Source: Amyelois transitella (Eukaryota; Arthropoda; Insecta; Lepidoptera; Pyralidae). From it: a stretch of DNA of 64,000 nt. The position numbers were made by a program, and so were the translations under genes. Positions within the stretch are counted from its first letter, which is position 1. The number at the start of each line of letters is the position of its first letter. Shown in pieces: positions 46,791-57,770 of the stretch. The stretch is taken from the NCBI RefSeq assembly GCF_032362555.1, contig NC_083510.1:2569501-2633500 (forward strand). Reading direction: 5' to 3'. Below the pieces are notes generated by a model. That model saw only the letters and a program-made list of their open reading frames with translations. It was not told the origin of the DNA and did not search any database.

Positions 46791-48693
46791 TTATAATTAG
46801 TTAACGTAGATGTACGCGTAAAAGTATAGAATTTTGTATTAAGTATTATATAGGTATTAGGCATGCATGTAAGTAATTTTCCCCATATAGAAATATAAAT
46901 CTTGTCACATATAAATGTTTTACTATGTGTCGATTGTAAAGGTCTTGAATAGTAGGTACCCAAATCCTTCAAGTGCATACGAGTAGATACCTACATAAAA
47001 TAAATAACAAATATATGCACGTTGTAAGAGTATGTACGATTAGATAGGTGTGTATGTTAATTTTAAGAAAAGTAGGTATATACAATTTTATGTAAAAGAA
47101 TGTTCTGTCTTGTAAAACCAATATAAGTATAATAATAAAAAAACTTTCTAAGAGAGCCTATGGCTAGTAAGTACCTACCTAGTGAATTAAGTTGGGTAAA
47201 ATACTTAAATATTAAATTTCTTGACTCTGCGTTAAAAAATAAGAAATCTTTAGCAGTCAGTCAGTACCTGAGGATGAAATAAGTAGGAATTAATGAACGA
47301 AATATGGCGTATCTATACGAGAAAATCATAAACGTTATAAAATGGCATTAAGATGGAAAGATATTCTTGAAAAAAAAAATAAGCATAATACATTGAAATA
47401 TAATAAATATGTAACAGAGTTAACAAAAATATTGAAATAATGTTAATTTATTAACGCTAGGAATCGGAAATATCTTTAGATGCAGCATTAGCAAAAACAA
47501 TTTTTTATGGATAGCCACATAATAGGTATTCAGAATATTTTATTACATTATTAAGATATCTGACTTGTATGTTTGAAATATCTTTATGGTGTAGACCACC
47601 ATGTTAGTATGACTACAAACAATAAGCTCGAACATGCGCAAGCGCTTTATTGAAAGTTAACTTGAAAGGAAAAGATACTGATGAGATATTAGAATCTGAA
47701 ATATCGTAACGGAACAAACATAAAAATATCAAAGTGCAATATGCAGGCAACGACTTACAATTAATGAAATAAATAACTAACAATTGCTTTAGTCAGAAAA
47801 TCTACAGCGTATATCGGAAATAAATCTTTACATATACATCATATATATGGTAAAATTCTTTATATCTAGAACCGAGGACCATGATAAATATTTAGTCAGT
47901 AAGTAACAGACTCATGTCAATGTGACGAATGCTTTCTAACAGAACCACTTAAGATATTAAAAACACAAAAATATGGGATTATATCTAAGTATATAAAGTC
48001 TATATTAAGTGAGGTATAAAAACTGCAAAAATGTCTGAATTATTTTAATATGAGATAACTACGCCATCTATAACTTTCTATTTATATAAAAAAATTATCC
48101 GTTGACCTATGCGTAAGAAAACGTATCAAACTTATTATGATAGTGATTGAAGTATTTCAGAATTTAAGAACTAAAGTAAATCGTTTTACAATAAAAATTC
48201 ATAGAATAGAAACTATACTGTAGATTATAATAAAAGAGAACTCGATATTAAAAGTAATGCTATACACTATATTCTAAAATCGTAACAAATTTATATATCA
48301 GTACGTACAGGGAAAACATATACCTACCTACATTTGTTAAAAAGTTAATAAGTGCTGATTACTGCGGGTTTATCCTAATGGAATCTCTTCCAGTAGAGAA
48401 AATTTTAGGAAAAAAAATGAAAAAAGTGAGTGTAAAAATACATGAGCAAAAATAAGAACATAACAAAAGTTCAAATACCCATTTAAATAACAAAACGTAT
48501 AAAAAGTGCAAACGTCTTAAATTATATAATTTGTAATAAAAATAACATCAACGGCCTCCGTCTGCGTCAATATTTGAATCTATGAAAACGCAAAAACTCA
48601 AAGAAAAAAAACAAAATTCAATAATAATTAAATTAAGTATTTCTGAAATATTTGTAAATGAAAAATATACAATGGATGACAAAATTATAAAAC

Positions 48694-48728
48694 AATAAAC
48701 TTGATTGACACCAATAAATACAAATAAA
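48694..48728 (+). terminator. Cluster of three polyadenylation signals
   Basis: AATAAA occurs at 48,694, 48,713 and 48,723. A T-rich, GT-containing tract follows (GTGTACTTTCTTTAAAG, then TTTTTTATATTTTGTTG near 48,800). Base composition flips here from A-rich to T-rich (17 A, 34 T at 48,841-48,900). This is the best candidate 3' end for the plus-strand transcript. Confidence 0.5.
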
Positions 48729-48745
48729 ATATATAATGTACCTAC

Positions 48746-49370
48746 CTGCTTAATATTAAATTATGCAAGTGTACTTTCTTTAAAGATTTGAACTTTTTTA
48801 TATTTTGTTGCAAAAATTGCGGATTTCAATAATTTCAAAATTTAATTAATTTTTGATAATGTTATTTTGATTTGTTTTGCATTTTAAAACTGATTCTAAT
48901 ATTTTTAATTTTGTTTAATTAATATCTTCTTATTTATTTATTATTAATATTTTCTTTTATTTTATTATTTAAATTTTGGTGAAATGATCTTGAAAGATCT
49001 AAATGTACACTTGATCGTCCTAAAATAATATAATTAAATACATAAAAACAAATAAATGCCTTTAAACTTATTCTCTCGTTTTATTTCCTCACCCACACTC
49101 CATAGACGAAAAATAAAACTAACCTTAAATATTTACCTACTGTCCATTATTGTGTATATTATTGTTTTCTTTTTATTTTTCGTCTGTAGAGAATTCTATA
49201 AATCTTAAGTACAGTCAATCGCATATCAGATTAACCTACATGGAACTTATGCACTAACAGAGGCGAATTTGCAATATGGTTACATACATTATATATAGCA
49301 TTGGGTAGGTTGATATGCTTTCGACTGTACCTAAAGAGAATCTGCAAACAAATGGCAGTTCTGTGCCTAA
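48746..49370. other. AT-rich spacer
   Basis: T-rich, then mixed sequence with no gene or element recognised. Confidence 0.45.
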
Positions 49371-49718
49371 TTTAGTTTTGAGGAGCCAGTTTATCAGGTG
49401 CATGCTGTCTATAAAATTACATTGCGAGTTTGTGGGGAACCATAATTAGGGCCTCTAAAACTTAACCAGGGCCCCAGAATAACGCAAAATGAGGACGAAA
49501 GAGAAAAAATCATGTTCGCTCTACTTTTCTCTATGGAATGTTCATTTAGTTTTGAGGAGCCAGTTTATCAAAGGTGCATGCTGTCTATAAAATTACATTG
49601 CGAGTTTGTGGGAACCATAATTAGGGCCTCTAAAACTTAACCAGGGCCCCAGAATAACGCAAAATGAGGAGGAAAGAGAAAAAAGCATGTTCGCTCTACT
49701 TTTCTCTATGGAATGTTC
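49371..49718 (+). repeat. Tandem duplication, 174-bp unit, two copies
   Basis: Copy 1 is 49,371-49,544 and copy 2 is 49,545-49,718. They are almost identical (TTTAGTTTTGAGGAGCCAGT to CTATGGAATGTTC) and differ by small indels and a few substitutions. The unit is moderately GC-rich with no coding frame. Nature unknown. Confidence 0.92.
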
Positions 49719-50714
49719 TCATTGAAAATGTTTTTCAAGATGTAGAAATGAAGGACAAAAGCTAGTTTACAAAAACCCTAGGTACCGAAACATATTGTTC
49801 ATTAATTTGAGCGTAAAAGGAAATAGGTGCATTCACCTAGTGCAAAGCTTTTACCATGATCTTTAGTATGGTTTGGGTTGCCTTCAAAAGGTTACGGAGG
49901 TTGGACGGGAGACGCCTCGTGTAACAACCTGATTAGGTAACCGAATTTAAACCATGGGCAAAATGCGCACCCCGGGCTCTACACCAGAGAGATGAGAATA
50001 CCGAAAATAGAGCCAAAGGGAAGAAAAAGACAATGCGTATGTTGAGAGAGACAGAGAGCGTTCTGGATTGGTATTTTAGATAGTGGCTCCCTCTGTCGAT
50101 CTACAGTGGTACCACCTTATAGCCAGAATGTGCGATGTAGATTGTAAATGCCTATAAGTACCTAACATGCAGTAGTACTTTCTGGAGCTGGGCTGGCTGT
50201 AAGTGGAAAACATGTAGAAAAAGAATCATCAGAACAAACAACTGAGAATTTATTTAGTAACTTTGCTAGTTTTCATTAATAGATATACCTACCTAATGCC
50301 TGATACCTAGGTGATTATTTGGTAAATATAAATTCGCCATTTTGTCATCGATCTCAATCTCAAGGCAGAACAGAAAAGCATGCTCTTTGATAATAACTAA
50401 TGCTTTAAATCGCCAGTAGATGGCGTAATAGGTACTATTTTTTATAAGAGAAGGAGGAGAGGTGTTTCCAGTATGCCTGACGATAAATCTTGTTATTAGG
50501 TTCATATAATAACCAATTCTTATCAGTGGCCTACTTTCAGTTCTAAATCCACAAATCCTAACAGCTTTTCTCTACATTTCATCATAATTAATTTAGTGAT
50601 TCCACATTGATTCGATAGGTAAGTATAGCGATACTTTTAAAAGTTTTAAACAACATGTACCTAACTGTGGCTGTAGTATCTCTAAACACACATGTACATT
50701 GACAGGAAAATCAC
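49719..50714. other. Intergenic, possible old repeat
   Basis: The stretch 49,880-50,000 (AAAGGTTACGGAGGTTGGAC, GGGAGACGCCTCGTGTAAC) has the feel of a retrotransposon 3' end, but the family could not be named. No gene seen. Confidence 0.35.
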
Positions 50715-50995
50715 GTCTTTATCGCTTACGGGGTAGACAGGCCTAATAATCTTAAAGATAAACATAAGATTTCCATTTCTATAAATGGAAATCTTATGTT
50801 TATCTTACCGCACAAATTTTCAAAGTCAATCAAGGGCCACGCTCATAAACTTGGGAACCTTCTATAGGTGATGAACTAGCAAGCTGTCATTATCATTAAA
50901 TCTAAATTTCATCAGCCATTCAGCTAAATGTAACCGAGATGCATTCGAGATTTATGTCTGCCTTCCCCGTTATTGATAGATATAGTGGTGGTGAG
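50715..50995 (-). mobile_element. Decayed Lep1-like element with inserted hairpin
   Basis: Recognisable remnants (CGCTTACGGGGTAGACAG, AAACTTGGGAACCTTC, AACTAGCAAGCTGTCATTAT, CAGCCATTCAGCTAAATG) in a rearranged order, interrupted by a perfect inverted repeat at 50,755-50,806. An old mosaic copy. Confidence 0.45.
50755..50806. repeat. Perfect 24-bp inverted repeat (hairpin)
   Basis: Left arm 50,755-50,778 (AAGATAAACATAAGATTTCC and four more bases), 4-base loop CTAT, and right arm 50,783-50,806, its exact complement. No mismatch. Confidence 0.97.
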
Positions 50996-51432
50996 GTAGG
51001 TATGTACTTATCAACCGCCTCTCTAGTCCTTTAATTTAGCGGTTTTATTATGAATTGTTTTGGGGTCTATTAAACTCCCACTGGACCAAGTTCTTTGGCT
51101 ACTCATTCCTAGTTTGGGGTGTGTTGAAACTCAAATACTTATCTAAAAATAATTATTACTCAAACAATATGAACTTACCTGATTCCGATTTTTATGTGCG
51201 CTGTATCGATACAGTATGACACTTACATATTTTGGGAAGGAATGAAACACAACGTGAATGTGTAAAATTATGTATATTGAATCATAATAACTGTCACAAC
51301 AAGAAATTGCCTCGAACCTACCTTACACACTGCGGCTGGCGTCACTCTTACCTTAATCACTTATATACTATCTTAATCAACTTAACTTTACATCACATTT
51401 AGAACGAGATATTGTTTTATATATAAGTAACA

Positions 51433-51504
51433 ATGGCCGACGATATTTATATCACCACAGAGCAATTCGTAACCATAGACATTGGAATAAAGACTGTACA
51501 AGTG
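51433..51504 (+). CDS. Candidate first coding exon (24 codons)
   Basis: ATG in good context (AACAATGG) with an in-frame stop just upstream, 24 open codons (MADDIYITTEQFVTIDIG and six more) and then a perfect donor GTG|GTAAGT at 51,505. Codon 24 ends in phase 0. No acceptor that continues an open frame was found close by, and no family is recognised, so the partner exon may be far to the right or this may be chance. Confidence 0.3.
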
Positions 51505-51599
51505 GTAAGTAATGGTGAAATGTGTTGTCCTGTCCTTTATATTGCATCTCAATTCTAAGATTAATTGACGGCATTGCACTATGTAGAAAAATACTTACG

Positions 51600-51725
51600 A
51601 TGAGTCAACGACAGCCGGAGTGGCAACATTGGGTTGACCTTCCAAATCATCGATATGCAACTGTTTCAGAAAGACTTGGTTCAACTAGACATTGGCTTGA
51701 GCGCGATTTAAGCAAAAAGCCATTG
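51600..51725 (+). CDS. Candidate exon, Trp- and Arg-rich peptide
   Basis: ATG at 51,600 opens 42 codons (MSQRQPEWQHWVDLPNHR, then YATVSERLGSTRHWLERDL) ending at a possible donor TTG|GTGCGT. Base composition is more balanced than the flanks and the peptide looks protein-like. It does not join in phase with the 51,433 exon, so it would be a separate start or belong to another transcript. The frame also runs on for 18 codons past the donor to TAA. Not recognised. Confidence 0.3.
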
Positions 51726-51782
51726 GTGCGTCAAAAACATACCTACAATAATTATTTATACCACTTCTATTGTCTTAAATAA

Positions 51783-53030
51783 ATCTAAAATCTACGGCGG
51801 CGATCTCCATTGCCCTGTGGGTACCACCTTACTCCGTTTTCATCAATTCTTAGCCCTAATTCAATATATATTTACTCATGTTAGCCGAAAAGGGTAGATA
51901 AATTAATATTCAATACTTAGATAAAATCGTAAGAAGGTATGTCTTTTTTTTAAATTAAGTATACTTAGTTATCTAACAAAAGGAACAGGTACCTAAATAA
52001 ATTTGAAATTGAGTGCGAATATAATCAGTCGAAAAACAAAACTTCATCTTTAATATAGATATTCATAAACATTTAATTTTTTTTTTATATTTTAGGATAA
52101 TTAATAAAGACCGTTTTCTACATTATTTAACTACATCAACCCTTACTTTAGCCAGATTTTTTTAGTTTGTACGTCTTGTCCTATGCCTATGTCCATATAA
52201 TTATACTTAGGTACCTATGTAAGGGCCTTGTGAAAATCGCATAATCAATTATTTTTATACAAAGATTTATATAAAGAGAAATAAATATAAAAAAATAATC
52301 ACAAGAAAAGCTATTGAGACAAGACAACATTGCTAATCCTTTTTTACGTTTTTTTTTCACCTGAAACTTATAGGTACTTAAGTATGTAGTAAGTAATTTG
52401 CAATTCTCCAAATAATTTTACTACGTATACCATCTTTGGCAGACTTGGTGTTATTTTGGAGGAACAGCCTACAATATTATCGTGAACAAACATTTTGTCA
52501 GTGAAGGGAAAGGTTTAGGTATATACTTGATATTTTACTTTAAAGCGATGGGTTAGCCAGTAATTTTATTTCAATTAATGTGCAAAAGTTCAAGTACCTA
52601 GTTATCGGTATATTTTTAAGACAAAAATATAAATAAAGTTGTGGATGAACTTTTGCTTTTTTGTATTACATTGTTCCCTCCGTCCTATTAGTACAATATT
52701 GATTCAGCAAAATTCCGGAAAACCGGATTACATTTTATCTATCCCTTCCTTTAAAAACATAACCCTTTCCGGCCAACTTCTAGAGAAAATTCTCGTTATA
52801 AAAAGCGAATTGTGCGTATATATTTTGCTTATTATAATAAAACTAGTTTCATCAACAAAAATATCACCTTACAGCGTACATATTATGCGAAATTGTATAT
52901 GTTGGCTACATTTCAGTCAGTCTTAGTGTAGCCGATTACCTAAAAATGTATGAATTGCAAAAAGTTCATAAAATACGTAGTAATTGACATAGAACACACA
53001 AATTGGAAAGGAGACGAAAGGGAGTAAGGT
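51783..53030. other. AT-rich intergenic stretch
   Basis: No supported gene. Open frames here are low-complexity and Leu/Ile/Phe-rich, as expected by chance in AT-rich DNA. Confidence 0.45.
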
Positions 53031-53053
53031 GTTCGCGCGGCTGCCTAACAGTT

Positions 53054-53509
53054 TTATCTTTTATTTTTATTCTTCATGGTGAGACGCCGCCAGAAGCTCG
53101 TCTTCTCCGCTGGCGGCTGCTCCTCCCTGGTCTCCTCTGCTCTGGTCTCACCCCGCAACATGTCTAGGAACGTGGGGTCGTTCTTTCGTACGTTTTTCTC
53201 GATCTTCACCGCTTCCGCACTGAGTTCCGCCTTCAGTTTCTCCGGGCTCGTGTTTTCGACCTTAAACTCGTTAGGATCTTCAACGAACGCCTGCTGAAGG
53301 TCACGCATGATCTTTTTCCGTATGGTCTTTTTCATACTTAAGTGCCTCTCTAGAGTTTTGACGTCTCCATTAGCGTAAGAGCGGTAGTCTTCCTTTTTCT
53401 TCTTGGTCTTTTTGTTTTTATCTTCGTTGTCGTCGAAACTCTTGGTGTCGTATTGTTGGTTGAGGCCGAAGATGTCCCTGAGGTGAGGGATGGCCCGCTC
53501 CGACGTCAT
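53054..53509 (-). CDS. Small basic, charged protein of unknown function
   Basis: 151 residues starting MTSERAIPHLRDIFGLNQQY. The start is the ATG at 53,509, because the upstream frame meets a TGA right after the splice acceptor. Features: a lysine cluster (KNKKTKKKKED, about residues 32-42), a helical basic stretch (LSMKKTIRKKIMRDLQQAF) with VEDPNEF, an acidic Glu-rich part (RAEETREEQPPAE) and a basic aromatic C-terminus (SFWRRLTMKNKNKR). No signal peptide or membrane segment. GC content and codon balance stand well above the surroundings, which supports a real gene. An acceptor TATTCCAG at 53,567 links it to a 5' exon near 56.7 kb. The AATAAA sequence lies inside the last codons. Family not recognised. 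Confidence 0.8.
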   Translation of the reverse strand: MTSERAIPHLRDIFGLNQQYDTKSFDDNEDKNKKTKKKKEDYRSYANGDVKTLERHLSMKKTIRKKIMRDLQQAFVEDPNEFKVENTSPEKLKAELSAEAVKIEKNVRKNDPTFLDMLRGETRAEETREEQPPAEKTSFWRRLTMKNKNKR

Positions 53510-53566
53510 GTTGGAAGGTGGCACCGCTCCCGCCCGATGTGTATCACAGACACATCATCGTGGATC
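53510..53566 (-). other. 5' UTR part of exon 2 of the small basic-protein gene
   Basis: Between the acceptor (TTTCTCTATTCCAG, AG at 53,568-53,567) and the ATG. It contains a stop (TGA) in frame with the main ORF, so the coding start cannot lie upstream. Confidence 0.6.
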
Positions 53567-55034
53567 CTGGAATAGAGAAAAGAAACACTTGAGTAACACA
53601 TCAAAATAACTAACAATGGTCACTGGGCTGACAAGTGAAAATGAGAATCTGAAATTGCTGCTAATCTCATAAATCAAAATTCAGACACAAATGAAAGTAA
53701 AGCGCCGTGGAAAGATTCGTACAAATGAAACTGATCAAATATACAATCTGAGTCTCGTTACAAGTGCAATTCTTTGCAAACGTCCAGTGGTTAACACGCG
53801 AGATAAATTTTTGCCGACATTGGAAACCGTGAGACTGTCATCCTAACAATAAAGTTGCTATCCGGCTTCCAAAAGCAATAAATCAAATGCTATTACTTGA
53901 TATGCCACGCAAGTATGCGTCTGTTGGCTGCCGGTGTTAGAATATGTAAAGGGTACAGAAGTGTAGTTTTCATTCAAATCTGTTGGGTGAATGACTTATT
54001 TATTAAGTTATGTAGGTACACAAAACATATAGGAGCCTTAATTAAACTGGACCCCTTAGCTATTGATTCTCTATCTATAACTAAGATATTTGTTGTCTGA
54101 CCTCATCCTATATACTTAATCATTTCTTATCTGTTTGTTATTTCTAATGGTTGATTGGCGCGATGCTAATGGTAATAAATATACTGTTTAAGCTTTGAAG
54201 TACAGTAGGTACTTACAAATAAACCCTACATATTTCCCTTTGATATTCTTATTGTTTTTCCTTTTTCCGTAAAAAGAAATACATAGAAAAGACATTTTGA
54301 ATAGATATAGAATAGGAGCGAGTTTTTTTAATGAAAAAAGTTCATTTTGCCAAAGCAAAATTTACTTCACTGAAGCTTTAGTTAGGTATAACTAGTAAAA
54401 TAAAAGCTATTTTATTTTCGTAATATCTTATTCTGTATTCTCATTGTTTTGTCCTCTGAATGTTAGCAGCTAGTTAGCACACGCTCTCAGTTCTAACACA
54501 CAATGGCGATAAAGAACAGACGCTTCGTACCGTAACTGCGATACGCACTGGGTACAGTAACTACTTCCCTCGTGGCAGCTTACGTACTGCCGAGTGAAAA
54601 ATGCTTTCCTTTGAAAGCTTTTCACGTCTCTTTCTCGTTGATACAGAGCCTACATCCTTTCACTTGTCACGATCTCTGCTTCATTCCCATTCATCAATCT
54701 TTTCATGCAAGCTTGTTTGTTAAGGGAGTCTTATTGTGACCTGACATTTCAATAAGACGTTCCTTGATTTGATCAAGGTAAGTACGTTCGTTTTGGCCAT
54801 CCCGTTCCAACGTTTGAAACATGTAACAACAAATAATAAAACATCTTCAGTTTGTAAATAAAATTATAAAAATTGGGAAGAGACGGGTATGTTTTTCCAA
54901 TTAGAAACCACAGAGCTTTTAGATAACAAACTTCATCATCCTAATTTTATTTTCTTGTTGTGTCAGGAGCCCGTTTGCCACCTATGACCACGATCCAGGA
55001 ATATTACGACATTAAGTATTTAATCAATTCAATT

Positions 55035-55139
55035 TCATTAAGCCAAATAGCTGAACGTGGCCATTCAGTCTTTTCAAGACTGTTGGCTCTGTCTACCCCG
55101 CAAGGGATATAGACGTGACCATATGTATGTATGTATGTA
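55035..55139 (+). mobile_element. Lep1-like element, 5'-truncated
   Basis: Retains CATTAAGCCAAATAGCTGAA, CGTGGCCATTCAGTC, GCTCTGTCTACCCCGCAAGG, ATATAGACGTGACC and a TATG tail. The head half is missing. Confidence 0.88.
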
Positions 55140-56508
55140 GTATTTAATCTAAGCATCTTTCATCTGACCCTGATAACAGACGAATCTAATCCAGCTTGGA
55201 TCATTTTTGTTGGACTTGATGAAAGTAGTTCTTTGTTCGCCTACTTAATAATTTATACTTAAGGAAATATCGTCATCTGGAGATTTTTTCGGTACAAATA
55301 ATTTTCGTGTTTTTACTGGAAATAACACAAGAATGTCTGGAGTTAGCTGTTCCACTGTACATAACAGCTCCCTCGCAGACTGCATTGTTCGAAATTAATA
55401 AAGTTCGCTTGACTGAGCCTCTCGCCGACTGAGCCATACAATGCATGGCGTTATACCGCCATTTCAAATCTTAGGAAAGACAGGAAATTAACGAGGAACA
55501 ACTATTATTTGGTTTGATTTGATGGGTAACTCCGAAGACGATGCTGCCTAGTCCTGTGGCCTAGTCAATGTACAATTGCCTACAAGTAATTATGATTAAA
55601 AGTAAGATTTTGGTAAAATCAAGTAAGTCATAATTCTAATAAATAAAGATGGAGCAGTTAATAAATCTGTCGATCCTTTACTTCAGACTTACTAGGGATT
55701 TTTGTCAACAATAAGAAAAATCATATAAATTTCATAGAGTATTGACAGATGAAACAATACCAACTATGTTTAAAAACTAACTATTATTTATATACATAGC
55801 TATAATATACTGCACGATATTTTAAACGATAGAAATATTGACATTTAAATAATCTTTTATTGCTACATATAATTTTTTTAATTAAATACATTTTATCATA
55901 TAATTTATTTATTTTAAATATAATACAACAATTTTTATATTATTGTTATATTCACCATAATGTTGTTCATCATACAGGGTTCATATTGTACCTACTTGTA
56001 AGCAGTAAATTAAATAAATATTTTGAATCGAATTGGATTCCAAGCCACATTTCCAGCAAAAAATCAATCGCAATATGATTTCGACACTCATTGAAAAGCT
56101 TTACTGTATCTTGGAGAAACTTTCTTAACTTTCCATGTTAAATTTATCCAAGCAGATGCTGAATGGTAAAAAAAAATTAATGTAATACCATTATCGTCAG
56201 CATGACTTATTATTGTGAGAGGTTTAGAAGTGTTACGTTTCTTATTTTTACCAATAATGCGCTATAATGAAATTCTGCTAGGTACGAACAAAATAAGGTT
56301 TTCTTTTTCGTCTGTTTTTACGTTTTCTTCTATGTGTAGATTCATTAAGATTTATTGTATTTGTGTCAAATTTTATACTTATTTTTTAATTAGTACTTGG
56401 GTACTTTTTTGGCTACAAGAAATGTTTTGGGACTACCTTTAACTACTTATCCCACTTATTTTTTTACTTTTTGTTGTTGAAAACAGTAAGTAGGTATTAG
56501 TTAACACA

Positions 56509-56622
56509 CACATACATACATATAATCACGTCTATACCCCTTGCGGGGTAGACAGAGTCTTGAAGAGACTGATAGGCTAGTGCTATCCTTTTTTGTGTTA
56601 GTGCCGAAAACCACACGGAACG
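56509..56622 (-). mobile_element. Lep1-like element with internal deletion
   Basis: Has both ends (ACATACATACATATAATCAC, CCTTGCGGGGTAGACAG and GTGCCGAAAACCACACGG) but lacks most of the middle. Confidence 0.82.
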
Positions 56623-56689
56623 ACACGGTAAAGACACACAAACTTAGTTACATCAACTTGTATTGAGTAGTAAACCAAGCCGTACTTAC

Positions 56690-56815
56690 CTCGGACATTA
56701 GTGCTACTTACAGCTATATCGTAAATCTACGACCGATAATTGTGTAAACCGTTTAACAGCTGACATTAACATTGAAGGGGTCAGTGTACTACCTAACTCC
56801 GGCTAGGATCGGCGG
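56690..56815 (-). promoter_or_regulatory. First (noncoding) exon and promoter of the small basic-protein gene
   Basis: Minus strand: a perfect CRE-type TGACGTCA (56,826-56,833) is followed by CAAGATGGCCGCCGATC, a YY1-like start-site motif typical of TATA-less housekeeping promoters. About 125 nt then run to an excellent donor, CGAG|GTAAGTACG (exon end 56,690). Splicing to 53,566 leaves only short upstream ORFs before the ATG at 53,509. The exon link is inferred from matching splice sites; no other partner is visible. Confidence 0.55.
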
Positions 56816-56833
56816 CCATCTTGTGTGACGTCA

Positions 56834-57766
56834 GATTTAACGATATTTTCGTTTTATGCCCGTCTCTAAAAGGGAATGAGTGTGTTTACTTGTAGAAACT
56901 TGAACTTCGAAGGAAAGGATCATTTAACATAATTATTTACGTCGGAGCCATGACTAACTAAAAAATAAAGTTGAATGTGGTCTTTCATTACTCCGCTTTG
57001 AACTATGAAATTGGATTTAATTTTAATGCAATAGTTTTGAGAATCAACCAGGCTTTTATATTGAAGTGTCAAAAGCCAATCTGTAAACTATGATTTTTGC
57101 TGTTGGTAGGTACTTACAATCTATCCGTGCTTAAATACTTATTGGTTTGTGAACATTTTGTTACTTAGTAGGTAGCGTCACGCACATCACTATAGCATGT
57201 CAGTGGTTGTAAACCTTAGAAATCAGAATTAATTCAAACACATTAATGGTGTAAACAGTCAAATATCTTTTAAGTACTAACGCAAAGTTTATGTTTACAT
57301 TTCATTGTACCTCCGTGTTGACGAGCATAACACGGGCATGTCGGAACATGTACTCTCTGTTTGTTTGTTTGTTCAGGCATCCTAAACCAACACAGCATTT
57401 GACAACGTCACGCGGCTTAGCTCCATTTCCTAAACCAATTTAGCTGTATTATCTTAAGATATTAATAGCTTGCGAGCTATTTTTGGACGAAATAACATTT
57501 GAAAGGTAGGTATATTCTATATTATTAGAGATTATGAATTTGCACATTATTTGAAATGAAGTACGTAGATTTATTTATATTTTAATCTAAGAGTTGTTGC
57601 TGCGTGATTTGTGAAATAATAATTTGGTCGAACATAATCAAATAGGTGACTTTAACGAAGGGAAAGGGAAGCAATACCTACCTACTATAACCTAACTAAC
57701 TAATATTAACTACTTCATGATTGACCGATAAAAAATGCCTCAACACATGCTGAGTGGACATCGTAT
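56834..57766. other. Intergenic
   Basis: No gene recognised. A short TTTG microsatellite lies at about 57,357-57,374. Confidence 0.4.
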
Positions 57767-57770
57767 TACA

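Larger units (their letters stand above)
44241..48693 (+). other. A-rich 3' region of the presumed lncRNA
   Basis: No tandem array remains, only scattered array words (TCGGAAAG, CTATCGGAAAGCAG at about 44,541). The strand asymmetry persists: at 48,421-48,480 there are 35 A against 10 T. Two Lep1-like elements lie inside. No open frame with protein features. Confidence 0.5.
10091..48745 (+). ncRNA. Candidate heat-shock-inducible tandem-repeat lncRNA gene (hsr-omega-like architecture)
   Basis: Seen: a heat-shock promoter (TATA and initiator in register), a short first exon ending in a strong donor at 10,407, no substantial plus-strand ORF for 38 kb, and a tandem-repeat field at 15.5-44.2 kb in which units with the shared AAAGTATCGGAAAGCT core run in one orientation. 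The plus strand is purine/A-rich up to about 48.7 kb, where three AATAAA signals are followed by T-rich DNA. Known: Drosophila hsr-omega is a heat-induced, polyadenylated nuclear lncRNA with a 23-27-codon ORF in exon 1, one intron and kilobases of tandem repeats; it organises omega speckles that sequester hnRNPs. Inferred: this locus is a lepidopteran gene of the same kind, by descent or convergence. The coordinates run from the initiator to just past the poly(A) cluster. The two large transposons inside lie antisense. An untranscribed satellite is the main alternative. Confidence 0.5.
53567..56689 (-). other. Presumed 3.1-kb intron of the small basic-protein gene
   Basis: Noncoding. It contains a truncated Lep1-like element at 55,035 and an internally deleted one at 56,509. 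A moderately GC-rich patch at 54,470-54,660 (CTCTCAGTTCTAACACACAA) could hold an alternative promoter, without further support. Confidence 0.5.

Noticed and set aside
46682-46978. 98-codon minus-strand frame overlapping a Lep1-like element
   Set aside because: Its C-terminal part is the element read backwards and the rest is unique AT-rich DNA; it is not a gene.
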